Shown: positions 1 through 11,000 of the stretch, piece after piece
How positions within the stretch are numbered: position 1 is the first letter of the stretch
How the letters are laid out: each line of letters begins with the position of its first letter
Assembly: GCA_020629735.1 (NCBI GenBank)
Contig: JAHDCT010000006.1
Coordinates: 1 to 23,827 of the forward strand
Reading direction: 5' to 3'
Length of the DNA stretch: 23,827 nt
From: a bacterium
GTDB lineage: Bacteria; Patescibacteriota; Gracilibacteria; Absconditabacterales; Absconditicoccaceae
Program-made: the position numbers and the translations under genes
The notes under the pieces: generated by a model
Databases searched by the model: none
The model's input: only the letters and a program-made list of their open reading frames with translations
What the model was told of the DNA's origin: nothing

Positions 1-216
1 TGGAAATAGAGCCGCGCTGCAGCTAAAATCTAATTCCCTTATTATCGTCCACACTTAACGCGAACTCTAATTCTCCAATCACATACCACTCATCTTGCTC
101 AAAAAACCAAATGAAATAATTGAAGCAATCATCTTACTTCTTTTATCCTTACTTAGACAAAAGAAATAAGATGACCACATCAGTAAAATAACTATTCACA
201 ATATAACATCAAGTAT

Positions 217-237
217 AAAAAAAGCCTTATAAGGCTT
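217..237 (-). terminator. Intrinsic terminator on the minus strand
   Basis: A perfect palindrome at 222-237 (AAGCCT, loop TATA, AGGCTT) is followed on the minus strand by seven Ts. It would end transcripts coming leftwards from secF or from the hairpin-rich region between secF and this site. Confidence 0.7.
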
Positions 238-348
238 ATTCCCTATAAGACATTTTCCGATGTGTTTCATCGAAATATTAGGATAAGACAGAAACAAGAC
301 TTTGTTATGTGTCTTGCTCTGCTCTGCTTCAATTTAGTGAAACAAATA

Positions 349-398
349 CAACTGCTTTATGTATAAAAAACCGCATTTCTTTATACATAAAGTAGTTG
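349..398 (-). repeat. Long inverted repeat, possible structured RNA element
   Basis: Arms 349-367 and 380-398 are reverse complements over 19 bases with one mismatch, around a 12-base loop. The arm sequence is AT-rich. On the minus strand neither flank has a T-run, so it is not a simple terminator, and it lies about 110 bases upstream of the real terminator at 217-237. It could be the core of a small noncoding RNA or part of a long secF 3' untranslated region. No family was recognised. Confidence 0.5.
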
Positions 399-583
399 CT
401 TATGAGCATATATATGTCTACCTTCCGGTCAAGTAAAAAAGGTAGTGTTAACAAGTAGAATACGTCTAGTAACAGAAACTAAATAAACTATGAGCCAATT
501 AATTACCTACTGTAAACTCTTCGTGTAAACAAACTGTATACAGCAGGCAAACGACTGTTTATGCCTACTCTTTACGCAACCAA

Positions 584-1576
584 CTATTCACCGTTCTCAT
601 CAGATTGCATACCACCACTCAAGAAATATGCTAAAGGTGCAGCTACAAATATACTTGAGTATGTCCCTGCAATAACTCACATTCACAAGGTAAACGCAAA
701 CATCTTAAGAATACCTGTTCCAAATATATACATCGCAGCGATTACAAGCAATGTAGATATCGAAGTAGCCAAAGACCTTCTCATCGTTTGCCAAAGACTT
801 GTATCGAAAACTTCCTGACGATTAAAAGCCTTTTTCGGAGCTTTTTTCTTCTTCTTATTTGATTCTTCTTCGTCAGACGCATCGAGATAATCTAAGGTGT
901 TTTCTCTAATTCTGTCAAAAATTACAATTGTATCGTTGATGCTATATCACATCACGGTTAGCAATGCGATAATGAATATTGTGTCTACTTGGATTGCAGG
1001 ATTCATTGCCATAGAGATTCCATATATTCATGATGCAAACGACACATCAAAAATCATGGTTACAATTGTTACTACTGCTAGTAGCAATGGTGATATCACC
1101 TTACGCATACCAGAAAAAGCAAATAAGATATATACTGCCATAAGTACTGTACCTCGGATTAACGCTGATTTTGCTGACCTCGTTATATAGTCTCCGATAC
1201 TTGGTCAAATAATTGATAATTCAAGAATCTGATCCTTATTTTGAATCGTACCTCCGTCTAACAAAGCGTCTTGAACTGCGGACGTTACAACAGATACTTC
1301 ATCATTAGAAGCAAACTCTTGTTGTACAACAATCTTTCAAAAACCATCTTTTGTTCCTCTACTCACAAGTGCTTCATATCATTCTGCTGTTAGACTTTCT
1401 TGGACACGAGTAACTGAAGCATCATCTACTTCTTGATCTACAACCACCTCCATTCATCCGGTAAACTGGATACTTGGGCGCAGGTGACTAAAGAACATAA
1501 ACAATGACCCTATCATCACTACTGCTCCTATTGATAACCAAACCGGGGTTTTACGAATAATACTAAACTGCTTCAT
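584..1576 (-). CDS. secF: Protein translocase subunit SecF
   Basis: SecF is a polytopic membrane protein that works with SecD to drive preprotein translocation through SecYEG using the proton motive force. The frame is about 330 codons with TGA as glycine and ends in TAG. After a short cytoplasmic start there is a membrane segment (about residues 11-30), an extracytoplasmic domain, then the SecF signature near residue 209, GYSINDTIVIFDRIREN, whose glycine is a TGA codon. The last membrane segments hold the conserved GTYSSIFVAAPL. A lysine-rich cytoplasmic loop (about 237-249) follows the signature and looks lineage-specific. It is the last gene of the rpmA-rpmF-nusB-rnc-secF run. No secD is adjacent in this window, although the two are side by side in most bacteria. 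The start is the first ATG; no Shine-Dalgarno is seen. Confidence 0.93.
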
Positions 1577-1672
1577 ATAATTTAATAGAGAGTAAATATC
1601 GAACTATATTCTTTTTTGTAAGAAAATTTGTTACGCTTTATCGTGTATACGATAGTATAAACAGAAATCAAA

Positions 1673-2401
1673 TTACAAAATCTTTCCTTCAAAAACAATC
1701 TTTCTTTTTTCAACGTGCAGCAGATTTAAAGCTTCCTTAGCTGCTTGCTCTTCTGCCTTTTTCTTGTTCCTTCAAGATCACTGACAAATATAGGTCCTTC
1801 TTACTGATACATTTGCCCCAAAAAGCTTTATATCACCTGAAGCATTCTTCTTTAAAATAACACTTTCATAACGAGGTATTTCATTGTAATACTTTTGCAC
1901 TAATTCCTGTAATCTATTTTTAGCGCTTTTTTGTGGCATAATTGGTGAATCACCCAGACGAGAATAGATATGAGCTGCAATAAACTTTTCTACTTCTTTC
2001 CGCCCAAACTCAAGATAGATAAAAGCAATTAATGCCTCTAAAGTATCTGAAAGGACTGAGTCTTTATCTGCTCCTCATGATCTCTTTTCTCAAATTCCTA
2101 TTCTCACTATTTTTCATAGACGAATACTTCTTGCTGCGTCTGCTAATGTAGCTTCCTTTACAAGATATATCTTTGATAAAGTTAACTGTGACTCTGGTAT
2201 ATTAGGAAATCTTTCATACAGCATAGATGCAATCACGGCACCTAAAATTGAATCTCACAAAAATTCCAATCTCTCATTAAATGGGATATTGTTATCTGGA
2301 GCATCCATTGCGAATGACTTGTGTGTCAGTGTTTGCAATGCAAGATCCTTATTGTATTCTTTTGGCAATTCTAGTGAGCTAAAAAATTCTGAAATATCCA
2401 T
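1673..2401 (-). CDS. rnc: Ribonuclease III
   Basis: RNase III cleaves double-stranded RNA, including the stems that release pre-16S and pre-23S rRNA. The product is 242 residues, close to the usual 220-230. The nuclease domain has NERLEFLGDSIL at 42-53 with Glu43, Glu46 and Asp50, then Glu70, and SDTLEALIA at 118-126 with Asp119 and Glu122, so all expected acidic active-site residues are present. A C-terminal double-stranded RNA binding domain follows (about 159-228), including GSGRNKKKAEEQAAKEAL. The glycine of the FLGD motif and both glycines of the GSG turn are TGA codons, strong evidence for recoding. The gene lies between nusB and secF; nusB and rnc both serve rRNA synthesis and processing. 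It ends in TAA. Confidence 0.96.
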
Positions 2402-2478
2402 ATTGCACACAAAGACCTAAAATCTTCTCTTAGACTCACGTTTTATTTTATATAAGAAGGTATACTTACTTTATCATC

Positions 2479-3045
2479 TTACTTTTTCTTCTCATCCTGC
2501 TTAGAAAGCGAGGCAAATATTTTATGTCCGATCCCATTGATGAGCTTCGGACTAGATTCATCTCAATACCTTTTTGCCAACTCTACCATTTCATTCAAGA
2601 TAACCTCTTTCGGCGTTTTAACTATTTTGTACTCTATGTATCAAAGCACAAATAAAACTCTGTCCATTAAATCCATGTCGTTATATCAAAATGTTACCGC
2701 ATGCTTATCAACTTCTTCTTGCACCTCTTCTTTAAAGGTATCAAAGTGTGGCCCCACTTGGCGTACATAATCATAATCAATATCATCCTGAGATATCTTA
2801 GAGAAGTAGTTTTGAATGATATAAGTAATTTCTTTGTCAAAGTCGCCATAATAGTCATCAGAAAATATCTCTGAAAGATCTATATCTTCTTCGTTTTCGA
2901 CTTCAGATGGGTTTGCAACAATTTTTCTAATTTTATCAACGTGATCAATAATTTTTTTCTTTTTTCATGCTAGTAAGAAAAAATACTGTTCGTAAAAGTA
3001 TACGAGCAGTATTTTTCTAGCATTGATCCTTGCTTTAATATTCAT
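2479..3045 (-). CDS. nusB: Transcription antitermination protein NusB
   Basis: NusB binds boxA RNA with S10 (NusE) and supports antitermination in rRNA operons. The frame gives 188 residues, somewhat longer than the usual 130-160 because of an acidic insertion in the middle. The N-terminus NARKILLVYFYEQYFF resembles the family's RR/AR..A.Q.LY start, and the C-terminal half carries ILNEMVELAKRYGDESSPKL followed by INGIGHKIF, matching the NusB pattern INEAVELAKKYG..SPKFVNGVL. The glycine in KRYGDES is TGA. Identification rests mainly on this C-terminal block. The gene sits 31 bases after rpmF and 77 bases before rnc. It ends in TAA. Confidence 0.85.
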
Positions 3046-3076
3046 AGCTAGATAAGGAAACAAAACTGAATGGGAA

Positions 3077-3301
3077 TTATGCTTCAATTACAGTAGATGA
3101 AGCTGCATTTATACTAATAACTTGCTTCCCTTTGTAAAATCAAGATTTAGGACATACTCTGTGGTTAAGTTTCCAACACTGACCTTCTGGAGACCATCTT
3201 GTTTGAATTTTCTTTAACCAATGAGACATCTTTTCTCTTTTCCAAGAACTGTGTCTTGTCTTTTTCTTTGATATAGATCTCTTTTTAACTGGACCAATCA
3301 T
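3077..3301 (-). CDS. rpmF: Large-subunit ribosomal protein L32
   Basis: This 74-residue basic protein matches L32, a small component of the large ribosomal subunit. The N-terminus has the basic run VKKRSISKKKTRHSSWKR, and the C-terminal half has KLNHRVCPKSGFYKGKQVI, corresponding to KL.HRVC..CG.Y.GK.V in other L32 proteins. The glycine before FYKG is a TGA codon. In zinc-binding L32 proteins there are two CxxC pairs; here only one cysteine remains in each half (GQCW and VCPKS), so the zinc site looks lost. It lies between rpmA and nusB, the usual L27/L32 group of housekeeping genes being compact here. It ends in TAA. Confidence 0.88.
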
Positions 3302-3342
3302 GGTATATGTGTGCAAAAGTAAATGTACTTATTAAGGTATTT

Positions 3343-3957
3343 CTATTTCCCTGCTACTAGTTCATCTTGAAGTTCTTTTAGTTTATCTCGTTTTCCGTTC
3401 TTAGCAAGTGTAGCTTGTTTCTTCCAAGTACCTGGATTGTGCTGGGATAGATCAGCATCTTCAAGTATTTCTCTCAAGTCACTTACTTTTGATCATGAAA
3501 GAGCTTCGAAACTATCGATTCCATTTTCAGCTAACGCTTTAGCAATCACTGGTCCAATTCCTTCAATCTTTGTAAGATCATCTGTATCAGAACTTGCGTC
3601 AGTTGCTTTATCATCCTTTTTTGCAGCAGGTTCTTTAGCTGCTGGAGTTTTCTTTGCAGGAGTTTCTTTTACTACTCCTCCTTCAGGAATAACGTGAACT
3701 ACAGTTCTTGTATACTTTCTTCCATCAAATCTTACGAATGATTTTCTTGTGAATGTTACAACTCCATCTACCATAGCATGGATAGTAAAATCCTTTGATG
3801 TGTATGTACCGTTTCAAGATCTGTATTTACCTCATTGCTGTCTTACAATAATGTTACCAGCACGAGCAAATTGTCCTCCATTGATTTTCAGACCACGATA
3901 TTTTGGGTTCGAATCTCTAAGGTTTTTTGCGGATCATGCCGCTTTTTTATGAGCCAT
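3343..3957 (-). CDS. rpmA: Ribosomal protein L27 with C-terminal helix-hairpin-helix extension
   Basis: Residues 1-91 are a typical L27: MAHKKAAGSAKNLRDSNPKY at the start, then GGQFARAGNIIVRQ and HAMVDGVVTF. L27 sits near the peptidyl transferase centre, and its N-terminus reaches towards the P-site tRNA. Glycines at 8, 42 and 48 are TGA codons at positions where other L27 proteins have glycine. L27 normally stops near residue 85-90. Here an Ala/Lys/Pro linker (about 92-126) leads into a second domain of about 78 residues starting DDLTKIEGIGPVIAKALAEN, a helix-hairpin-helix pattern, and ending in a lysine-rich helix. Similar HhH tails occur on some ribosomal proteins (for example L21) in other phyla. 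One continuous frame of 204 codons ends in TAG. L21, the usual partner, is not in the window. Confidence 0.95.
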
Positions 3958-3985
3958 TTGTCTAAATCACTAAAAGTAAATTTTT

Positions 3986-4055
3986 GAGAGAATCGTTTTT
4001 GCGATTCTCTCTTTATAGTGAAGAGAATGTAACTCTCTTTACACTATTCAAACAA
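3986..4055 (-). promoter_or_regulatory. Two leader hairpins upstream of rpmA
   Basis: Read on the minus strand, the first stem pairs AGTG plus AAGAGA (with a two-base bulge) with TCTCTTCACT around a 7-base loop (about 4019-4047). The second is a perfect 10 bp stem, GAGAGAATCG with CGATTCTCTC, loop CAAAAA (3986-4011). AGAGAAT-type arms occur in both, so alternative pairing between them is possible. Neither hairpin is followed by a T-run on the minus strand, so I do not call them terminators. They may be a processing site or a translational control element of the rpmA unit. Confidence 0.45.
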
Positions 4056-4063
4056 TGAGATTT

Positions 4064-4091
4064 TTTATACGAATCTTGTCAAGTAATGCAA
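4064..4091 (-). promoter_or_regulatory. Candidate promoter for the rpmA-rpmF-nusB-rnc-secF unit
   Basis: Minus-strand TTGCAT (4086-4091) and TATAAA (4064-4069) are separated by 16 bases, a good match to a sigma-70 type promoter. It lies just past the rpoC stop codon, pointing towards rpmA. A perfect TTGACA also occurs inside the spacer but has no -10 box at a suitable distance. Confidence 0.4.
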
Positions 4092-4104
4092 CACTTCCTT
4101 ACAT

Positions 4105-7100
4105 TTATTCAGATTCAGGAATATTTCCAGCTTCAATTATTCCTTCAAGCGCATTTTCCGGATTTTGAAGTTCATGATACGACTTCTTGTAAATCTCACC
4201 AACAGGAAGTAACCTACCAATAATCACATTTGATTTAAGATCATCTAATGGATCAATAGCTCATCTAGTTGATGCTTCTACCATCACTCTAATTGTTTCC
4301 TGGAATGATGCAGCAGACATCCATGAGTCAGATTCTTTAGCCACTTGAGTCAATCATAATGCAAGTCTTTGTCCCTTAGCAGGTTGTAATCATTGTGCCT
4401 CAAGCTCTCTGTTTACCGAAAGCATTGATTCATACTTCACGATTGTTCCTGGAACGAAACTACTATTACCTGCATCTTCAATCATAATCTTAGAGAAGAG
4501 TTGTTTCACGATTGTTTCCATATACTTGTCGTTCACATCTTGTCATTGAGATGTATATACTTTCTTAATCTCTGTTACGATATATCTTTGCGCTTCAAGC
4601 TCTCCTACTACTGTCATGTATTCTCTAATATCAATTCATCAACTTGTAAGAAGTTGTCACTTGAATACCTCTTGACCATTCTTGATCTTCACTGAAGTTC
4701 AAACAGCCACTTTCTTTCTTACTACTTGAATTTCTCCGAGCACAATATGATCTTTATTTACTTCAAGAACTCTACCTCATCCCTTAATCTTTAACTTACT
4801 TCTTCATTTTTCAGCGTAATTTCCTCATTTTGTAATCTCATCTCCTTTCTTCACCATAGCTGAATACTCAGGCTTGATCACATATACTACTGGGATTGGT
4901 TCGCTTGTAATTTCAACTTCTTGTTTCTTCACTCACTCAACAACTGTTGCTGTCCCATCAAAAGGACAAAGTACAGCTGGTTTCTTAGGATTTCTTACTT
5001 CAAATAACTCTTCTACTCTCTTAATACCCTGTGTCATATCTCCATCCATACTAGCAACTCACCCACTATGGAACGTACGCATCGTCAACTGTGTACCAGG
5101 CTCTCAAATTGATTGTGATGAGATAATTCATACTGGAGAACCTAGTTCTGCCTGTTGCCTAGTAGAGAGATCCATTCAGAAACATTTCTGACAGATTCAA
5201 CTTACTGTATGACAGGTCAATGGACTTCTTACTCATACGGTATCTACACCAGCATCTAAGATTATTCTCACATTTTCAGAATCAAGGAGTGTATCTTTTT
5301 TCACAATTACGTTTCATTTCGAATCTTTGATGTCTTGACTAGCCACTCTACCAAAGATCAATGAATCAAATGGTTCATGTCTCATCTTCGCTTCTGCCTC
5401 AGTTATGAGGATGAAGTCTTTCGTCTTGCAGTCTTCTTCTCTAATAATTGCTTCTTGTGATGAGTCTACTAATCTTCTTGTTAGATATCCAGACTCAGCA
5501 GTTCTTAGAGCTGTATCCGCCTTACCTTTACGCGCACCATGCGCAGAAATAAAGTATTCGATCGGACTAAACCCTTCAAGCAATGATGACTTAATTGGAA
5601 GTTCAATAATCTCTCAAGATGGAGAGGCTACAAGTCATTTCATTCATGCCATTTGTGTTAATTGTCATCGATTACCTCTAGCTTTAGAATCAATTAGATT
5701 GAAAATATCATTTCCTGAGCTATATCCATCTTTTACTAATCTTTCGATTTCTGCTTTTGCTTCACTCCAAATTGTAATAATCTGCTTATGCTTCTCTACG
5801 TCTGACAAGAATCATTTAAACCGGAATGTATGCACACTATTTACTTTATCACCTGCATTAGCAAGAATTTCTTCTTTCTGAGCTGGAACGATAAGATCAA
5901 ATACATTAATTGTTACTGCTGATTTAGTTGCATAAAAGAATCATAGATCCTTCAAATCATCAGCTGTATGTACTGTTTTTTCTCTTCCATAAATATCATA
6001 AATTACATTCAATACTTCTTTTAGTCACTTCTTTCCGACTTTTTCGTTAATAAACCTTGCTTTTTCAGGTAGACAATGGTTAAAGATTGCTCTTCCCACT
6101 GTTGTTAAGATATGTTCATTTCCGACTTTCAAAAGAATTCTGTTTTTCACATCTAGATTTGATGAGTTGAATGAGTCCATTACTTCATCAAGACCTGCAT
6201 ATTTACCAACAACATCTTTCCATTCGTGATGTTTATTATAATGTTCGTTTATTTCTTTTAATGTATGTTTTTCATTCGGTCACGTTTCGTCCGTTAGATA
6301 GTATACTCACAGCACAAGGTCTTGTGAATGAGTAATTACCGGTTCTCAAGACGATGGTTTCAATACATTTTTGTCTGAAGCGATCAGCATTTCTGCTTCT
6401 TTTTGAGCTTCTTCCGAAAGTGGAAGATGTACCGCCATTTGATCCCCATCGAAGTCCGCATTAAACGCTGGAGTCACCAGTGGATGAATACGTATTGTCT
6501 TACCAGGCATCAATTTAATCTTAAATGCTTGGATCGATAACCTATGTAATGTTGGAGCACGATTCAAAAGAACATACTTCCCTTCAATTACTTCTTCTAA
6601 AATTCTCAACGCGATTGGATCTTGGTCCTTAATTAGCTTTTCGGCTTGTTTAGGTGTATGAGCAATCTTACGTTCAATTAGTTTCCCAATAATAAATGGA
6701 GTAAACATCTTTACCGCAAGGTAGAGAGGAAGACCACATTCATCTAGCTTAAGTCCAGGTCAAATGGTAATTACTGAACGTCATGAGTAATCCACACGCT
6801 TACCAAGAAGGTTCTTACGGAAAATTCATTCTTTCCCACTCAGCATATCAGTCAATGACTTGAATACTTTATTGCTTCATTTCGGTCCGCTTGTGTTTCA
6901 TTTTTCTCATACAAGAAGGTTATTTACCGATTCTTGAAGAAGTCTAATTTCGTTCTTCTTCACTACATCAGGCATTCCTACCTGGATCATCTTCTTAAGT
7001 CTCAAGTTCCTCATGAGAACCCTTCTATAGAAGAGGTTTACATCAGATGAAGCAAACTTTCCTCATTCAAGTTGAACTACCGGTCTTAGATCAGGTGGAA

Positions 7101-8013
7101 TCACTGGCAAGTGAGTCAGCACCATCCATTCAGGCTTCACTCACGAAATATATAAGTTAATAAGAAGTTTCAACTTCTTAAACATCTTTTTCTTTGTTTC
7201 TCCCTTAAGAGTCCCAAAGGTTGAAAGCAGGTCACTTATTTCTTCTTTAATATCAATATCTTTTAAGAGAGCCAATATAGCCTCTGATCCTGAAGAAAAA
7301 GTAAATGCTCCTTCATATTTATAAAATACATTTCTGTAATCACTTTCAAGAATTGTCGCTCACACGTCAAGATTTGAGAGAATAGACTTAATTCTGCTAT
7401 ATTCTTTTTCAAGGCTTCACTTATTCGTTTCATACACCTTAATCAAGTGTTCAGTTTGTACTTTAACTTCCTTCTCTTTCTTCCCTTTCAAATTCTCTTT
7501 TTGTGTCTTTCTTTCTTTGTCAAAGACCATATCTAACTCGTTTACCTTGTTATGATAGTCTTTATCTAGTTGAGCGATCACATTTTTCTTTTGCTCTTTG
7601 TTTACTGCAGTTACTACGTACTTAACGAAGTACAGAATCTTCTCAATTTCATTAATAGAAAGATTCAAAAGTAATCCAATTCTCGAAGGTGTTGCTTTAA
7701 TATATCGAACATGAACAACTGGCGCTGCTAGTTCGATATGCCCCATACGTTCACGTCTTACTCTAGAAGTTGTCACTTCTACACCACAACGTTCACATAC
7801 AATACCACGGTATCTTACTCACTTGTATTTACCACAACTACACTCGAAGTTCTTCATTGGTCAGAAAATCGCCTCACAGAAGAGTCACTTTTGCTTTGGT
7901 TTTCCTGTACGGTAATTAATTGTATCAGGAGATTCAACTGCTCATGATGACCAAGAGAGAATATCTTGAGGTGATGCCAGTAATACCTGTAATCAGTCAA
8001 ATGTATTTTTCAT
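4105..8013 (-). CDS. rpoC: DNA-directed RNA polymerase subunit beta-prime
   Basis: This is the catalytic large subunit of RNA polymerase. With TGA as glycine the frame is 1302 residues, a little shorter than the 1407 of E. coli. The N-terminal zinc-binding domain has CSCGKY and CERCGVEV. The bridge to the active site is intact: LNRAPTLHRLSIQAF, then NADFDGDQMAVH (residues 518-529, nucleotides 6427-6462) with the three aspartates that hold the catalytic magnesium. The trigger loop region has SQSIGEPGTQLTMRTFHSGG. The C-terminus has SWMSAASFQETIRV and NVIIGRLLPVGE. About forty glycines are TGA codons, many invariant, for example in QLEGGKF, VDYSGRS and QSIGEPG. It follows rpoB after 66 bases with no obvious promoter between. 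The start ATG lacks a Shine-Dalgarno. It ends in TAA. Confidence 0.97.
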
Positions 8014-8079
8014 CAAGATGCTAAGGTGAAGATAAAAAATTTATGTAATTAATATATGAATTGATTTGTTCAATATATT

Positions 8080-11000
8080 TTATTCGTCTATATCTCATGA
8101 TTCTTTCATTTCAACAACGAGAGAATCCATCATAGCTTGTTTTTCATCTGTATCTTCTTTTCACTTCTTAGTATCAATTTTCACTTCTTCAAATGATTCC
8201 TCTCCTGTTATTCACTTCAATCCTAGAGTTGTTATCTTCTTAATTCTATCTTCGTGTATCTTTTCTATTACTTCTTCATGCAGTGGTAGAATATTTTGAC
8301 CAAGTCCCTTAAATAAGAAGGTAACTAGATTAAATGATTCTGGTAATCATTTAATTGAGATCTTACCTCATTTTATAATTGCTTCATATGTCTTATTTCT
8401 TCAAGTTACATCATCAGACTTAATAGTCAGCATTTCTTGTAGTGTGTATACTGCAGAATATGCTTCAAGTGCCCAAACTTCCATTTCTCAGAATCTTTGT
8501 CATCAACTTCTCGCCTTTCATCATAGTGGTTGCTGAGTAATCAGTGAGTATGGTCCAACCGATCTAGCATGAATTTTATCTTCAACCATATGCACCAACT
8601 TAATGATGTTCATGTATCAAACTGTTACTTTATTTTGATATGGCTCACCATTTCTCCCATCGTAAATCTTCATCTTACCGTCAGCTGCGAAACCTGCTTT
8701 TACCATCATATCACTCAACTCTGGAAGTCAGAATTCAGAGAACAATGGTACCGCAAATTTCCTTCCTAATGACTTAGCAATCAAACCAAGCTGTGTTTCA
8801 AATGTCTGACCGATATTCATACGGGAAACTACTCATAGTGGATTAAGACATACGTCAATAATCTTCCCTGTTTCATCGTATGGCATGTCTTCTTCTGGAA
8901 CTACAATCGCAATAATACCTTTATTACCATGTCTTCACGCTAATTTATCTCATACTTCAATCTTTCTTGTTGATGCTACATATACTTTTATCTTTCTTTT
9001 TACTCATGCATTTAAATTATCTCATTTCTTTGCATCAAGTACTACTACTTCAATTACTTTCCCTTCACTACCTGCAGGCATGTAAAGAGAACTATCTTTG
9101 AAGCTCTTTGATTTATCACCAAATATCGCTTGAATCAATTTTTCTTCTGGTGACAACTCACCTTCAGACTTAGGTGAGATCTTACCAACGAGAAGATCAC
9201 CTCATTTTACACGAGAACCAATTCTAATAATACCTTCTTCGTCAAGATGCTTCAATTTACTTAAAGCAACTCATGGAATATCGTTTGTCGTTTCCTCAGG
9301 TCCAAGCTTTGTATCGGCTACCTCAATTTCATATTCATTAATATTGATTGATGTTAATTCATCATCTTTTACTAATCTTTGCGAAATTACTACCGCATCC
9401 TCATAGTTATATCATTCCCATGACATGAAGGCTACTCTTAGGTTCTTCCCAAGTGATATTTCTCCATCAACTACAGATGGTCCTTCAATCATCACATCTC
9501 ATTTTTTCACTTTTTGACCAAGACTTACCTTTGGCCATTGGTGGATAACAGTTTTTTGATTTGATCTCTTAAAGTTAATCAAATCGTATTCTCTTGTTCA
9601 CAACTTCTTATATTTTACTTTTACTCTCTTCCCATCAACATACACTACTTCTCAAGCTTCTTCTGCTTTCACAACCGCGTAGGTCATGTCTGCAATATCT
9701 CCTTCTAGACCAGTTCCTACTAGCGGTGGTTCTGGTTTGATAAGAGGTACTGCCTGACGTTGCATGTTCGTCCCCATTGAAGCACGTACCGCATCATCAT
9801 GGTCCACAAATGGAATAATTGACGTATTTGGAGAGAAAATTTGAGATGGGTTTACATCTACGTGAGTCATATCATTCACATGGAAAATTTCCATTGTCAT
9901 AAAATGTCTCCCAGGAACTCTCTTATTCAAGAAGTTACCGTGCTCATCAATTGGTGTAGAAATATCAGCAATAATATATTTCTCATCGTATTCTGGTGAA
10001 ATATATTCAACAATATTTGACACAAATGGCCTTACTTTCATTAATCATCACTTCTTACCTAGTTTTTCTTCTATTAGAGCTGCTGCCTTTTCATCGATCA
10101 TCGTGTCCACCTTTACCAACGTCTTTCTTCCGTCTTTTACATCTTCTTCAGTAATTCTATTTACTAATTGCTCTTTTTTAATTTCAACTTCCTTAATCAA
10201 CTTCATCGCTGGCGTTTCAACGAATCCAAATTCATTGATCTTACTATATAATGATTGATATGTTACCAATCAAATATTTTGACCTTCAGGTGTTTCAATT
10301 GGACAAATACGTCCATAGTGAGATGGATGTACATCACGTACCTCGAATGTTGCAGTTTCTCTCTTCAATCATCCTGGCCCTAGAGCTGTAATTCTTCTCT
10401 TATGTTCGATTTCAGCTAATGGATTTACTTGGTCCAAGAACTGTGATAGTTGAGACGTTGCAAAGAAGCTCTTAATTGAATTGTCAATAATCTTAAAGTT
10501 AGCAAGACTTGTCAATTTAATTGGTTCTTCGAGATTCAATACAGATAGCTTACCTTTTACACTCTTTGTAAATTTTCTCATTACAGGTGTCAAATGCGCG
10601 TACAATGTTTCACCAAGTGACCTAATACGTCTATTTGCAAGGTGATCAATATCGTCATAGTAGTACCCTCTCTTATTATTAGCCAAACTTAGTAAGTATC
10701 TCATAGCTGCAATAAGATCTTCGCCGTCAAACAGCTGAGCACTTTCAGTCCCAATTTCTTTATTTACTCATAATTTTACATTTACTTTACGTCTAGCTAC
10801 ATACCCTAATTCCATTCTTTCAGGAGCAAGGAAGATAGACTTAATGTAGTCTAGAGCACTATCAGCATCAATAATTTCACCTGGTCTCATCTTGTTATAG
10901 ATATAGACAGCTGCGTCTCCTGCATTAGTTACCGTGTCTTTTGCTAAGGTTGCTTCAATAAAGTCGAAGTCTTCTTCTTCAATTATATCAGCAAAAAGAG

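Larger units (their letters stand above)
1..583. other. Hairpin-rich stretch without a convincing gene
   Basis: No frame on either strand is open for long even with TGA read as glycine, and nothing recognisable is encoded. On the minus strand, downstream of secF, several inverted repeats are visible: 546-565 (7 bp with a 2-base bulge), 418-424 with 439-445 (7 bp), 349-367 with 380-398 (19-base arms, one mismatch), and a terminator at 217-237. A minus-strand reading frame of 37 codons at 67-180 and a plus-strand frame ending at 57-59 are both too short to support. The left edge (about 10-22) is locally GC-rich and could be the 3' end of a gene outside the window, but I cannot show this. Confidence 0.5.

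Noticed and set aside
1..59. C-terminal end of a plus-strand gene at the left edge
   Set aside because: A frame ending in TAA at 57-59 is open from the edge, but 18 residues are too few to recognise.
67..180. 37-codon minus-strand frame
   Set aside because: Hydrophobic but short, downstream of a terminator, with no family match and no ribosome binding site; not supportable as a gene.
500..583. tmRNA-like resume sequence downstream of secF
   Set aside because: A CAGTC stretch near a hairpin looked suggestive, but the tRNA-like ends of tmRNA (GGGG start and GGTTCRANTCC T-arm) are absent from the region.
1639..1654. Hairpin TATCGT-loop-ACGATA after rnc as terminator
   Set aside because: It has a perfect 6 bp stem but no T-run on the minus strand, and secF follows closely in the same direction.
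5405..5881. Long plus-strand open frame inside rpoC
   Set aside because: It is antisense to a region of rpoC with clear protein homology and encodes nothing recognisable; it is a shadow frame, as are the other plus-strand frames between 500 and 20000.
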